DNA of 64,000 nt from Thermohalobaculum sp039033215 (GCA_039033215.1 JBCCDA010000003.1:1-64000); one strand, 5' to 3'; positions 15,817-25,544 are shown, numbered from the stretch's first letter. Notes: generated by a model from the sequence alone, not told the origin. Made by a program: numbers and translations.

Positions 15817-17355
15817 ATGACAGCAAGTATCGTCCGCGCCCGCCACGTCATCACTGGCGTCAAGGATCGCCATGCCTGGAACCAGATCGACGACGGCGCC
15901 GTGCTGGTCGAGGATGGGAAGATCCGTGCCATCGGCCCGTTCTCCGAGATCAGCGCGGCCCACCCTACGCTGCCGGTGCACGGCGACGGGCGCCAGGTGC
16001 TCCTGCCCGGGTTCATCAACGGCCACCACCATGTGGGGCTGACGCCAGTGCAGCTCGGCTCACCCGACATGCCGCTCGAGCTCTGGTTCGTCACCCGCAT
16101 GGTCTGCCGTGCGGTGGATCTCTACCTCGACACGCTCTACTCGGCGTTCGAGATGATCGCCTCGGGCGTCACCACCGTTCAGCACATCCACGGCTGGATT
16201 CCCGGCAAGCTAGACGCGGTCACCGCCGGCGCCGGCGAGGTGCTCCGCGCTTATGACGATATCGGCATGCGCGTCAGCTATTCCTTCGCCCTGCGCGACC
16301 AGAACCGGCTGGTCTACATGGATGATGCCGAGTTTGTGGCGTCGCTGCCGGAAGATCTGCGCCCGCCGATGGAGAACCACTTTGCCCGCTTCGGCATGGA
16401 CCTCGACGATTTCATGGCCATGTTCGAGACGCTTCATTCCCAGCACCACAATCACGAACGCATCGGGATCCAGCTGGCGCCTGCCAACCTGCACTGGTGC
16501 TCGGACGCGGCGCTCACCCGTCTGTCCGAGGCATCGGAGAAGTACGATGCGCCGCTTCACATGCATCTCGTCGAGACCGCGTTCCAGAAGGAATACGCCA
16601 AACGCCGCGGTGGTGGGACCGCACTGGAATACATCGACCGCTTCGGGCTCCTGGGCCCGCGCATGACACTGGGCCACGGGGTATGGCTGAACCAGTCGGA
16701 CATCGAGCGCGTGGCAGAAACCGGCACCAACATCTGCCACAACTGCTCGTCCAACTTCCGCCTGCGATCGGGCGTGGGGCCGCTCAACACCTGGGAGAAG
16801 CACGGCGTCAACACGGCCATGGGCATGGATGAAGCCGGCATCAACGACGACCGCGACATGCTGCAGGAGCTGCGCATGGTGCTGAATGCCCACCGCACCC
16901 CCGGTACCGACGACAGCGTCCCGACCGCCTCTCAGGTGCTGCGCATGGCAACCTCGGGCGGGGCGGCGACCACGGCTTTCCGCGGGACGATCGGCAAGCT
17001 GGAAGAGGGCCTCGGCGCGGATATGGTGCTGATCGACTGGGACAAGCTGGCCTTCCCGTACCTTGACCCGGAGTATCCCGTCCTCGATGCCGTGATCCAG
17101 CGCGCCAAGACCGACGGTGTCGACATGGTCATGTGCGCGGGGGAGGTGATCTACTCCGACGGTACGTTCGCCCGCATGGACCACAAGGCCGCGCTGGAGC
17201 AGTTGCGCCAGGATCTGACCCGTGCGCTGACCGAGGAGGAAGTCGAACGCCGCGGGCTCGCCAAGCAGCTGCTGCCGCATGTCGAGAAGTTCTACGACGG
17301 CTACTTCGACCCGGAAGCACTGCAACCGTTCTACCGGCCAAGCTCGATGGTATGA
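15817..17355 (+). CDS. Amidohydrolase superfamily deaminase/hydrolase (subtype with HxH, cytosine/8-oxoguanine deaminase-like)
   Basis: A 512-residue amidohydrolase of the TrzN/ATZ and 8-oxoguanine deaminase type. Metal ligands appear as H70 and H72 in NGHHHVG, H248/H250 in LHMHLVE and H287 in LGHGVWL, with a late aspartate in GMDEAG. These enzymes remove an amino or similar group from a ring nitrogen heterocycle in the cytoplasm. CTAGGGGGATCCC before ATG 15817 supplies the ribosome site. Its position between an importer and hydantoinase genes suggests it acts on the imported compound, perhaps turning an aminated ring into the hydantoin-like ring opened by HyuA/B. Exact substrate unknown. Confidence 0.85.
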   Translation: MTASIVRARHVITGVKDRHAWNQIDDGAVLVEDGKIRAIGPFSEISAAHPTLPVHGDGRQVLLPGFINGHHHVGLTPVQLGSPDMPLELWFVTRMVCRAVDLYLDTLYSAFEMIASGVTTVQHIHGWIPGKLDAVTAGAGEVLRAYDDIGMRVSYSFALRDQNRLVYMDDAEFVASLPEDLRPPMENHFARFGMDLDDFMAMFETLHSQHHNHERIGIQLAPANLHWCSDAALTRLSEASEKYDAPLHMHLVETAFQKEYAKRRGGGTALEYIDRFGLLGPRMTLGHGVWLNQSDIERVAETGTNICHNCSSNFRLRSGVGPLNTWEKHGVNTAMGMDEAGINDDRDMLQELRMVLNAHRTPGTDDSVPTASQVLRMATSGGAATTAFRGTIGKLEEGLGADMVLIDWDKLAFPYLDPEYPVLDAVIQRAKTDGVDMVMCAGEVIYSDGTFARMDHKAALEQLRQDLTRALTEEEVERRGLAKQLLPHVEKFYDGYFDPEALQPFYRPSSMV

Positions 17356-17695
17356 GCCGTGGCGGGCGTGGAGTTCTCTTGGGGAAGCGCCCACAACGGG
17401 GCCTGTCATCGTGTCCGGCAGGGCCGGGATCATCGGTCCGCATGCGGTTCCATGCGGGTGGCAGCGCCGCCACTTGCTTTGGCCCATGCCCTGCAGGACA
17501 GGACGGACCACGGGGCCTGGGAAGGTGATGAGCCAACCGTCTGAGGCACCGCTTGCGGCCTTTGGTCTGGGACCCTCGGGACATGGCTCTCACCACGCCC
17601 GGCATGCGCGGGAAGGTTTGGACCTCGTCGGTTAACGGAATATGAAAGTGCGCGATGCCGCCACGGAGCGCGCGCTGATCAGGAAAGGACAAGAC
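17356..17695. other. 340-bp gap without a gene
   Basis: No convincing reading frame is present; the frames that are open carry no family resemblance and are shadows of high GC. The stretch holds several short inverted repeats, including CGGTCCGCATGCGG at 17434-17447, which recurs exactly in the dnaK leader at 63884-63897. The ribosome site AGGAAAGG for the next gene ends the gap. Confidence 0.6.
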
Positions 17696-19765
17696 ATGAG
17701 GCTGATCGGCGTCGACGTCGGGGGCACCTTCACAGATATCGTCTTCCACGAGACAGGCGGGGCCACGCATATCCACAAGGTGCCGACCACCCCGGACAAC
17801 CCGGCGCGCGGCGTGCTTGCAGGGATCGAGGCGCTCTGCGACCGCTTCGGGATCGAGCGGGACAGCATCGATCATGTCTACCACGGCACCACGACCGCGA
17901 CGAACGCCATCCTGGAACATGATGGTGCCATCTGCGGCATGATCACGAACGAGGGCTACCGCGATATCCTGCACATCGGGCGTCACCAGCGTCCGCAGCA
18001 CTTCTCGATCCAGCAGGACATCCCCTGGCAGGACCGCCCGCTGATCAAGCGCCGCTTCCGAAAGACGGTGCCGCACCGCATTGTTCCACCGACGGGCGAG
18101 GTTCTGGTTGCATTGGACGAAGACGCGGTCCGCGCAGCGGCCCGGGAGCTTCGAGAGGAAGGCGTCTCCTCAATCGCCGTCTGCTTCCTGTTCTCGTTTC
18201 TTGACCCCTCGCACGAGGCCCGTGCCCGCGAGCTGGTCCTGGAGGAACACCCGGACGCGTTTGTGACAACCTCGTCGACCGTCTCCCCCCAGTTTCGAGA
18301 GTTCGAGCGCTTCACCACCAGCGCGATCAACGCGTTCGTCGGCCCGAAGGTGCGCGACTACGTGAACCAGCTGGAGGGCGAGATCGCAGCAGCGGGCATG
18401 ACCGCCGATCTGCATGTCATGGCGTCGAACGGCGGCGTGGCAACGGCGGCCATGGTGTCCGAACGGCCGGTCGTCACGCTGCTCAGCGGCCCGGCGGCCG
18501 GTGTTCTGGGCGGCGCCTGGACAGGTGGCCTCTCAAACCGGCGCTCGCTGATCACCTTCGATGTGGGCGGGACCTCGGCCGATATCGGGATCGTGGTCGA
18601 GGGACGCTTTGCCGAGGCCACCCCGCGCGATACGTGGATCGCAGGCTTCCCCCTGATGGTGCCCATGATCGATATCCATACCATCGGGGCGGGCGGCGGC
18701 TCGATCGCCCACCGCGACAAGGGCGGGGCCTTCAAGGTAGGCCCCCGCTCGGCGGGCGCGCGGCCGGGTCCCGCAGCTTACGGGCACGGGGGCACCGAGC
18801 CTACGGTGACCGATGCCAATGTCGTGCTTGGGCGGCTGGACCCGGAGAACTTCCTGGGCGGTGAGATGGGCCTCGACGTCGCTGCCGCCGAGCGCGCGGT
18901 GGATGCATTCGCCGCGCAGATGGGCATGGACCGGCTGACAGCCGCCGAGGGGATCGTCACGGTCGTCAACGCGAACATGGCAGGTGCCATCCGCTCGCGC
19001 ACCGTCCAAAAGGGCCTGGACCCGCGCGACTTTGCCCTCGTCGCCTTCGGGGGTGGTGGCCCCCTGCAGGCAGCGGACGTGGCCGCACAGCTCTCGATCC
19101 CCGAGGTGATCGTGCCCGCGCACCCCGGCATTACCTCCGCCACCGGTCTGCTGACCACCGACCTGCAGTACGATGCGATCCGCACGGCCTTCGTCGTCTC
19201 CGGCAAGATCGACCACACCGCGATCGAGACGCGGTTTGCCGACATGGAGACGGGTCTTCTGGACCAGTACCGGACGGACGGCGTGGCGCCCGAGCGGGTC
19301 AGCTTCAAGCGCACCGCAGACGTTCGCTACGTGGGCCAGGGCTACGAGCTGCGCATTCCGGTGCAGGACGGGGCGTTCGACACCGCTGCCGAGACTAAAC
19401 TGTTCCAGGAGTTCGAGCGCCGCCACGAGGCCGAGTACGGCCGCTCGTTCCCCGGCAGCCCGATGGAGATCGTGAACATTCGCCTCACTGGGATCGGCGA
19501 GACACAGAAGATCACGGCTCAGACGGCGCCGACCGGCGGCTCGCTGGACCAAGCGCTGGTCGCAACGCGCCCCTCGGTCTTCCGTGTCGGGCAAGATCTG
19601 ATGACGCTCGACACCGCCTTCTACCACCGCGACGCCCTGCCCGTGGACCAGGAGATCCCCGGCCCTGCCATCATTCTGCAGCAGGACAGCACCACCGTGG
19701 TCCGCCCCAGCGATACCTTCCGCGCAGACACCGCAGGCAACATCCTCATCCGGATCGGAGACTGA
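17696..19765 (+). CDS. hyuA: Hydantoinase/oxoprolinase subunit A (ATP-dependent)
   Basis: A 689-residue protein of the N-methylhydantoinase A / acetone carboxylase beta family, which uses ATP to open five-membered cyclic amides together with subunit B. The actin-like ATPase motifs are clear: DVGGTFTDIV at the N-terminus, FDVGGTSADIG in the middle, and GAGGGSIAHRD. Length is standard. ATG 17696 follows AGGAAAGG and gives the family N-terminus MRLIGVDVGG; the 18 residues upstream in frame are rejected. One base separates it from hyuB. Confidence 0.92.
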   Translation: MRLIGVDVGGTFTDIVFHETGGATHIHKVPTTPDNPARGVLAGIEALCDRFGIERDSIDHVYHGTTTATNAILEHDGAICGMITNEGYRDILHIGRHQRPQHFSIQQDIPWQDRPLIKRRFRKTVPHRIVPPTGEVLVALDEDAVRAAARELREEGVSSIAVCFLFSFLDPSHEARARELVLEEHPDAFVTTSSTVSPQFREFERFTTSAINAFVGPKVRDYVNQLEGEIAAAGMTADLHVMASNGGVATAAMVSERPVVTLLSGPAAGVLGGAWTGGLSNRRSLITFDVGGTSADIGIVVEGRFAEATPRDTWIAGFPLMVPMIDIHTIGAGGGSIAHRDKGGAFKVGPRSAGARPGPAAYGHGGTEPTVTDANVVLGRLDPENFLGGEMGLDVAAAERAVDAFAAQMGMDRLTAAEGIVTVVNANMAGAIRSRTVQKGLDPRDFALVAFGGGGPLQAADVAAQLSIPEVIVPAHPGITSATGLLTTDLQYDAIRTAFVVSGKIDHTAIETRFADMETGLLDQYRTDGVAPERVSFKRTADVRYVGQGYELRIPVQDGAFDTAAETKLFQEFERRHEAEYGRSFPGSPMEIVNIRLTGIGETQKITAQTAPTGGSLDQALVATRPSVFRVGQDLMTLDTAFYHRDALPVDQEIPGPAIILQQDSTTVVRPSDTFRADTAGNILIRIGD

Positions 19766-19766
19766 C

Positions 19767-21515
19767 ATGACCGACGAGATCGATCCCGTCACCGCCAGCG
19801 TCATTCAGGGCGCGCTCCAGAACATCGCGATCGAGATGGGCTACAAGCTGATGCGCATGTCGTATTCCTCGATCATCCGCGAATCCGAGGACTTCGGGAC
19901 CGCGCTGACCGATGAGGTCGGCAACCAGCTCGCCGAAAGCGTCCAGTCCACCCCCCTGCAATCCGGTCCCATCCCCGGCTACGTGCAGAACGTGATCAAA
20001 GTCTTCAGGGCCCGCGGCGATACGTTCAGGGCAGGCGATGTGATTATGCACAATGATCCCTACGGCGGCGCGAGCCACGGGCCGGACATCGCGCTGATCA
20101 TGCCGGTGTTCCACGAGGACGAACTGGTGGGCTTTGCGGGAACGACCGCACACCACCTTGACGTGGGTGCGCTCTCGCCGGGGTCGTGCGGGATCGTCGA
20201 TGCGCTGGACGTCTACGCAGAGGGGCTGCAGTTCAAAGCGATCAAGGTCGTCGATGCGGGTGTGCGCAATGAAGCCGTCTGGCAGATCCTGCGCGACAAC
20301 GTCCGTGCACCGGCGCTGGTGGTTGGTGACCTCGACGCCCAGGTGGCCGCATGCGAGATCGGTACCGAGCGTTTTCGCGACCTGATCTCGCGCTATGGCG
20401 TGGGTACCATCCGAGCGGCCAGTGCGGCCTTGATGGCGTACTCGGAACGGCTGATGCGCCAGGCGATATCGGACGTGCCGGACGGGACCTACACGGCCAC
20501 CACCCATATCGATGGCTTCCTCGACGACCGGGAGCGGCGCGATCTGCCGATGGTCGTCACGATCACCATAGACGGGGACCGCATGGTCGTGGACCTCACT
20601 GGCACCGCCGATCAGGTCAGCGACCGGCCGATCAACATGCCGCTGGTGGGCACGGTAGACATCGCGATCTGGCTGACCGTGCGCTCAATCCTGCTCGACA
20701 GCGACGTCTATGGGGAGATCCCGCAAAACTCGGGCCTGACACGCCCCATCGAGATCATCGCACCCCGCGGCTGTCTGGCGAACCCGATCTTCCCTGCCCC
20801 GGTCATCGCCCGCTTCACGCCCGGCAACCAACTCGCCGACACCGTGATGAAGGCGCTCGCCGAAGCAGTGCCCGAGCAGGTATCGGCGGGGATTGGCAAC
20901 CTCAAGGTCATCGCCTTCTCGGGGCTGCGCGAGGAAACGCACTGGGTGCATATGGAGATCTTCGAGGGCTCTTATGGCGGGCGGCACACCAAGGATGGCA
21001 TGGATGCCGTGGACACGCTCTATGCGAACACCCGCAACAATCCGATCGAGGACATCGAGAGCCACCTGCCCATGCGCGTGACCCGCTACGAGCTGCGCGA
21101 GGATACTTGCGGGGCCGGACGCACCCGCGGCGGCGTTGGCGCCATCCGGGCCTTCCAGTTCCTGGAGCCGGGCGGCTTCTCGGTCGAGGGCGAGGGCCAC
21201 AAGTTTGCCCCCTGGGGTTTTAAGGGCGGTCGCAATGGGCAACCAGCCGAGCTGCACCTGATCCACCCTGACGGGTCCGAGGAAGCGCTGCCTTCCAAGG
21301 TGCCCTACCGCCCCGCAGTCACCGGCGACACGTTTCTGGCGATCGGTCCCTCCGCCGGTGGCTACGGGCCCGCGTTCGAGCGGGCCCCGGAAGCTGTGCT
21401 GGAAGACGTGCTCGACGGGATCGTATCGGTCGAGAGCGCAAAGCGTGAGTACGGTGTCGTTGTCAGCGGGGGCACACTGGACCTCGCGGCGACGGCAGCG
21501 CTGCGCGGAGGGTGA
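19767..21515 (+). CDS. hyuB: Hydantoinase/oxoprolinase subunit B
   Basis: A 582-residue HyuB-family protein, the partner of HyuA in ATP-dependent hydantoin, N-methylhydantoin or oxoproline hydrolysis. Typical segments are ESEDFGTALTDEVGNQLAES, FRAGDVIMHNDPYGGASHGPD and RPINMPLVGT. It follows hyuA directly. The product would be an N-carbamoyl amino acid, which the M20 amidohydrolase at 6826-8082 could finish. Last gene of the nitrogen locus. Confidence 0.93.
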   Translation: MTDEIDPVTASVIQGALQNIAIEMGYKLMRMSYSSIIRESEDFGTALTDEVGNQLAESVQSTPLQSGPIPGYVQNVIKVFRARGDTFRAGDVIMHNDPYGGASHGPDIALIMPVFHEDELVGFAGTTAHHLDVGALSPGSCGIVDALDVYAEGLQFKAIKVVDAGVRNEAVWQILRDNVRAPALVVGDLDAQVAACEIGTERFRDLISRYGVGTIRAASAALMAYSERLMRQAISDVPDGTYTATTHIDGFLDDRERRDLPMVVTITIDGDRMVVDLTGTADQVSDRPINMPLVGTVDIAIWLTVRSILLDSDVYGEIPQNSGLTRPIEIIAPRGCLANPIFPAPVIARFTPGNQLADTVMKALAEAVPEQVSAGIGNLKVIAFSGLREETHWVHMEIFEGSYGGRHTKDGMDAVDTLYANTRNNPIEDIESHLPMRVTRYELREDTCGAGRTRGGVGAIRAFQFLEPGGFSVEGEGHKFAPWGFKGGRNGQPAELHLIHPDGSEEALPSKVPYRPAVTGDTFLAIGPSAGGYGPAFERAPEAVLEDVLDGIVSVESAKREYGVVVSGGTLDLAATAALRGG

Positions 21516-21899
21516 CCAGAGAGACCGAGCTTTAGCTCTATCCCCGACCGCTGCGACACCCCTCGGGACGGCATGGGAGCCTACGCAGGTAAGACATGGC
21601 ATCCGGCGCGCGCTCTAAAGTGCCGCAGCGTCAACAAAACATCGGGCCTTGACACCGGCGGGCCAATGAACGATCGAGTGCCAGCGCTCCGCAGCCGCGT
21701 GAGCATGCAGTGCCCTTGCGGGCACAGAGCGCACCTGATCACCGTTCCCCATCACGCAGGGTTCAAGACGCGAAGGCCAAACGGCGCAGGAAAAGCCTGC
21801 TCGTTCCGAGGCCGCGCGAACCCTATCCGCCGCAGTTCCGCGGCTGAATTCTGTGGTCGCGTCGACCCGATGTCGGCAGCGGCCCCTTAAGGAAGATAC
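21516..21899. other. 384-bp gap between the ureide locus and rhlE
   Basis: I see no gene here. A weak hairpin GAGC-TTTA-GCTC at 21527-21538 may end the hyuAB transcript. A 105-residue open frame at 21573-21890 is arginine- and cysteine-rich with no family look and no ribosome site. The last bases (TTAAGGAAGATAC) give the ribosome site for the helicase. Confidence 0.6.
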
Positions 21900-23156
21900 A
21901 TGTTCGATTTCGATACGCTCGGTCTTTCACCGGCATTGCAGACTGCATTGAAACACGGTGGGTTCAGCGAACCGACACCAATTCAAATGCAGGCGATCCC
22001 GCTGGCACTGGCCGGGCATGACGTCCTGGGACTGGCTCAGACCGGTACCGGGAAGACACTGGCGTTTGGTCTGCCGCTGGTGGACCATCTGCTGCAGATC
22101 CCGGGCAAACCGGCGCCCAAGACGGCAAAGGCCCTGATCCTCGCGCCGACCCGCGAACTGACGAACCAGATCGCCGAAAGCCTGCGCGCCATCACCGGCA
22201 AGACCAAGATCCGGATTGTCACCGTTGTCGGCGGGCAGTCCATCGGAAAGCAGATCAATCAATTGGCGCGCGGGACAGATGTGCTTGTCGCGACCCCTGG
22301 GCGGCTGATCGATCTGATGGGGCGCCGCGCCGTCGATCTTGGGACCGTCCGGCATCTGGTGCTGGACGAAGCCGACCAGATGCTCGACCTCGGGTTCATC
22401 CACGCGCTGCGCCAGATTGCGCCGAAGCTTGGCACGCCGCGCCAGACCATGCTGTTCTCGGCTACCATGCCGAAACAGATGGAGGAGCTGGCTGCGACCT
22501 ATCTGGTTGATCCCCGGCGCGTCCAGGTGGCACCTCCCGGCAAGGCCGCCGACAAGATCACCCAGTCCGTGCACTTTCTTGCCAAGGCATCGAAACCAAC
22601 CAAGCTGCGGGAGATTCTGACGGCAAATGGGAACGATCGGGTCCTGGTCTTTGCGCGCACCAAGCATGGCGCCGAGAAGCTGATGAAGGGACTGGTCGAA
22701 GACGGTTTCAACGCGGCCTCGATCCACGGAAACAAGAGCCAGGGACAGCGCGACCGTGCGATAAACGGCTTCCGGTCCGGGGCGGTCACTGTGCTGGTCG
22801 CGACAGACGTGGCGGCCCGGGGCATCGACATTCCCGACGTTGCTTGTGTGGTCAACTACGAACTGCCGGAAGTCCCGGACAACTATGTCCACCGCATCGG
22901 GCGCACCGCGCGTGCCGGGCGGGAAGGTGAGGCCATCGCCTTCTGTTCGCCAGAAGAAGGCGGTTTGTTGCGGCAGATCGAGCGTCTGATGAAGATCAGC
23001 GTGCCCGTCGCGAGCGGCACCGCACCGGCGGCAGAGGTCAACGAGCGGCGGCCAGGACCCAAGGGACGGCGGGGTGGCAAGCCAAGCGGTGTGCCGGCGG
23101 CGACCAAGCCCGCATCATCGCGCCGGCGCCGGCCAAACCGGCGGCGCGCTGCCTGA
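21900..23156 (+). CDS. rhlE: DEAD-box ATP-dependent RNA helicase, RhlE type
   Basis: A 418-residue helicase that unwinds structured RNA in the cytoplasm. All motifs are in order: Q motif near FSEPTPIQMQAIP, motif I AQTGTGKT, Ia PTRELTNQI, II DEAD in LVLDEADQML, III SAT, V ATDVAARGID and VI HRIGRTARAG. A basic tail rich in Arg, Pro and Gly follows, as in RhlE proteins. Gene stands alone, with a hairpin after it. Confidence 0.93.
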   Translation: MFDFDTLGLSPALQTALKHGGFSEPTPIQMQAIPLALAGHDVLGLAQTGTGKTLAFGLPLVDHLLQIPGKPAPKTAKALILAPTRELTNQIAESLRAITGKTKIRIVTVVGGQSIGKQINQLARGTDVLVATPGRLIDLMGRRAVDLGTVRHLVLDEADQMLDLGFIHALRQIAPKLGTPRQTMLFSATMPKQMEELAATYLVDPRRVQVAPPGKAADKITQSVHFLAKASKPTKLREILTANGNDRVLVFARTKHGAEKLMKGLVEDGFNAASIHGNKSQGQRDRAINGFRSGAVTVLVATDVAARGIDIPDVACVVNYELPEVPDNYVHRIGRTARAGREGEAIAFCSPEEGGLLRQIERLMKISVPVASGTAPAAEVNERRPGPKGRRGGKPSGVPAATKPASSRRRRPNRRRAA

Positions 23157-23162
23157 GGTTAT

Positions 23163-23193
23163 GGGCGCGCGGATATGTCAGAATTCCGCGCCC
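23163..23193. terminator. Hairpin between convergent rhlE and uspA
   Basis: GGGCGCGCGGA pairs with TCCGCGCCC across a loop of about 12 bases, with a two-base bulge. It lies seven bases after the rhlE stop and before the convergent uspA stop. No T-run follows. Confidence 0.45.
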
Positions 23194-23221
23194 CCACACT
23201 GCCCTAGTAGCTGCCGTCCGG

Positions 23222-23674
23222 TCAGTTCCGGACGACGCTCACTGAACACGTCGCGTGCCGCAAGACACGGTCGGTGTTCGATCCAAGCATGAAGTCCGCC
23301 AGTCCCGGATTGTGGGCGCCCATCACGATCTGCGTGGCGCCCACTTCCTTGGCGACGTCCAGGATCTCTTCGTAGATCGGGCCGTGCCGCGCGATGGTGC
23401 GGACGCGCATGCCATCGGGCGTATGCTCCTCGACAACCTCGTTCAGCCGTTGGAGCGTATCTGCAACGACCTTGTCCATATTGAGCGCGGCGGACCCACC
23501 GGTCTCACCTCGAATCGCATACCGGAAGTCGATACCGGCAACGATGTCGGGCACGACGGTCAGAGCGACCAGGGCAGCGCCCTTGATCTCGGCCAGTTGC
23601 ACCGCGGATTCGATCACCTTCGCCGAGGTATCCATCTCGGTCAGGTCGATTGGGGCTAGAATTATCTCTGTCAC
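23222..23674 (-). CDS. Universal stress protein, UspA family
   Basis: A 150-residue UspA-fold protein. The ATP-type loop is visible near the C-terminus as IVMGAHNPGLADFMLGSNTDRVLRHATCSVSVVR, matching the G-2x-G-9x-G(S/T) pattern. The start is taken as GTG at 23674 because GGGAGG stands at the right distance and the fold begins there (TEIILAPIDL); the longer in-frame version would run into the upstream gene. Only 16 bases separate it from the lipoprotein gene and 12 more link that to the BCCT gene, so it is the third gene of an osmolyte operon. A UspA protein regulating a transporter has a precedent in TeaD with the ectoine TRAP system. Confidence 0.88.
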   Translation of the reverse strand: MTEIILAPIDLTEMDTSAKVIESAVQLAEIKGAALVALTVVPDIVAGIDFRYAIRGETGGSAALNMDKVVADTLQRLNEVVEEHTPDGMRVRTIARHGPIYEEILDVAKEVGATQIVMGAHNPGLADFMLGSNTDRVLRHATCSVSVVRN

Positions 23675-23690
23675 TGCGGCCTCCCGGGGA

Positions 23691-25532
23691 TCAGCGGTAT
23701 TCTGGACGGACGAACAACCAGACCAGCCAAACAAGCAAGCAGATGACTATCAGGTTGAGGATCGAAATATCCGTCGCCGGAGAGATCGATGCCGGTGGTT
23801 CCGGCAACGCTGGTGCAAGCGCGGCCGCCTGCTTCAAAGTCGGATCGATCAGCAGCGTCCCGGGGATCGATGCGTTCAACGTCGTCACAGCAGTGGACGA
23901 GATCGGGGTGATGTCCGTGGAAATCGAGCTTGGACCTTGGTCACCGACGATGTCGTTCGCGCTTTGATCCGCAGGCCCAGCGAGCACAAGCTGCGCCCCC
24001 AGCGTCTCGATCGCGGAGAACTGGCTCGAGTATGTACCACCCGCGATCCGCGTAGGCCGCATGAAGGGGTACTTCACAAGGTTTGGACCATCGCTCCAGT
24101 TCAGGATCGGCATCAGGCGATAGTTGCCCGTGGCCAGCGCATCGATCAGCGCCCTGTCCCCTTCGGGGGAGAACACGATCGCCGCCTCGGTTGAGCCTTC
24201 TGTCAATAGCGACAGGAGCTCTGGCGTCGACTCGAACTCGGACCCCTGCACACCTGCCGAAAGACCAAGTCCCTCGGTAAGCATGTTGGCCACCCGGTAG
24301 GAGGACGAGCCCTCCGGTCCGGTTCTGAACGCGGTCACGGCGCCAAGGTTTGTCGGCCCGGCCAAACGTACGATGACGTGAACCAGGTTCTGATCGACTG
24401 CGGCCACGGCCTCGAAACGGCCATCCTGGGAAGGTGCGGCACCAGAGAGGTCGAAGAACGCCTCGGAGCTCACCAGCGCCAGTCGCGCATCACCGGATGC
24501 GACCATCTCCAACGGATTGGACGCAGGTTGGATCTGGACGTCCTGTCCGGTGAAGGCGTCCCGGGCAGCCCTGAGCGCCGCCGTCGCCGCCGCGCCATCG
24601 CTGACATCGGTCGACGCTGCGATCAGAAGCGGCTCGCCCGCCTCTACCGCACCCGAGTCGATCAGGCCCATCCTGGCAAGCGCGTCTCGCGCAACCGCCT
24701 GAGCAGATCTCCCCTCGATATCGACCTTACCGTTCAGCTCCTGCATCATCGCGCCGTCGATCTTGTCCGCGAGCGAGTCCAAAGCGGCACCGAAGCCCGG
24801 ATGCTCGGACAGCGCTGCTGCCCGTGCCACCGGTGAGGCATCGTAGACGGGGAAGAACTGCAGATCATCCCGAAGGACCACGAGGCCATAGTCGGCAATC
24901 TGCCCGTCCGTCGTATAGCCTTCGATCACGTCGAGGCTGCCGTCGATGAGCTGGTCATAGAGCGACGCACGCTCGCTTAGCGCGACCTCCGTCACCGCAC
25001 CGAAGTCGAAGCCGTAGCGCTGGCGCATCGGCTCGAAACCATCAAGCGGGCGCTTGGTGAAGTCATCCTCGACCCCCAGCGTGAGGCTGGGCGCCCGCGA
25101 GACCAGTTCCGTCATCGACGTGACGCCCAGTTCCGCCGCACGCTCGGCCCGCATCACCAGACCGTAGTTGTTGGCGAAACCGAACTTCGCGCGCCACGAG
25201 AAGCCGAGCGGCTCGTAGAGCTCCTTCACCCGTGCCGTTGCGGCGTCACCATCTGCGGTGGGGTTCTGGCCCAGCATCACCAGGCCGGTGCCGTTGTACT
25301 CCGGATAAGCGTCGATATCGCCGCGCTTCAGGGCTTCCTGGATGGCTTGCGTGGTCTCGTACCCAACCACGCCTGCCACCGGCAGTCCTTCGTTCTGGGC
25401 GATCTCTGCCATCATGTGCGCCAGGACGCGGCTTTCACCGAAGTTCTTGGCGCCGATGGTGATCTGGTCGTCGGCCTCGTCGCACCCGGCAAGTGTCAAC
25501 GCCAGAGCGATTGCGATCAGTTTGCGAATCAT
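23691..25532 (-). CDS. Two-domain membrane-anchored binding lipoprotein: OpuAC/OsmF domain + TAXI-like domain + C-terminal helix
   Basis: A 613-residue protein, twice the normal length of a quaternary-amine binding protein. Residues 1-17 are a lipoprotein signal with lipobox LAGC (Cys17). Residues ~23-290 match the OpuAC/OsmF/ChoX-type glycine betaine and choline receptors, including DIDAYPEYNGTGLVMLG. Residues ~300-515 look like a TAXI-type TRAP receptor: TGPEGSSSYRVANMLTEGLGL, ALVSSEAFFD and a late RIAGGTYSSQF. A proline- and alanine-rich linker follows, then one membrane helix (ISILNLIVICLLVWLVWLFV) and a short basic end. No ABC permease or TRAP permease is adjacent; its partner is the BCCT gene 12 bases upstream. 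Domain assignment of the second half is inference from short motifs. Confidence 0.8.
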   Translation of the reverse strand: MIRKLIAIALALTLAGCDEADDQITIGAKNFGESRVLAHMMAEIAQNEGLPVAGVVGYETTQAIQEALKRGDIDAYPEYNGTGLVMLGQNPTADGDAATARVKELYEPLGFSWRAKFGFANNYGLVMRAERAAELGVTSMTELVSRAPSLTLGVEDDFTKRPLDGFEPMRQRYGFDFGAVTEVALSERASLYDQLIDGSLDVIEGYTTDGQIADYGLVVLRDDLQFFPVYDASPVARAAALSEHPGFGAALDSLADKIDGAMMQELNGKVDIEGRSAQAVARDALARMGLIDSGAVEAGEPLLIAASTDVSDGAAATAALRAARDAFTGQDVQIQPASNPLEMVASGDARLALVSSEAFFDLSGAAPSQDGRFEAVAAVDQNLVHVIVRLAGPTNLGAVTAFRTGPEGSSSYRVANMLTEGLGLSAGVQGSEFESTPELLSLLTEGSTEAAIVFSPEGDRALIDALATGNYRLMPILNWSDGPNLVKYPFMRPTRIAGGTYSSQFSAIETLGAQLVLAGPADQSANDIVGDQGPSSISTDITPISSTAVTTLNASIPGTLLIDPTLKQAAALAPALPEPPASISPATDISILNLIVICLLVWLVWLFVRPEYR

Positions 25533-25544
25533 CTCCTGCCCTCC

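Noticed and set aside
21573..21890. 105-residue open frame in the gap before rhlE
   Set aside because: Arg- and Cys-rich with no family look and no ribosome site; treated as non-coding.
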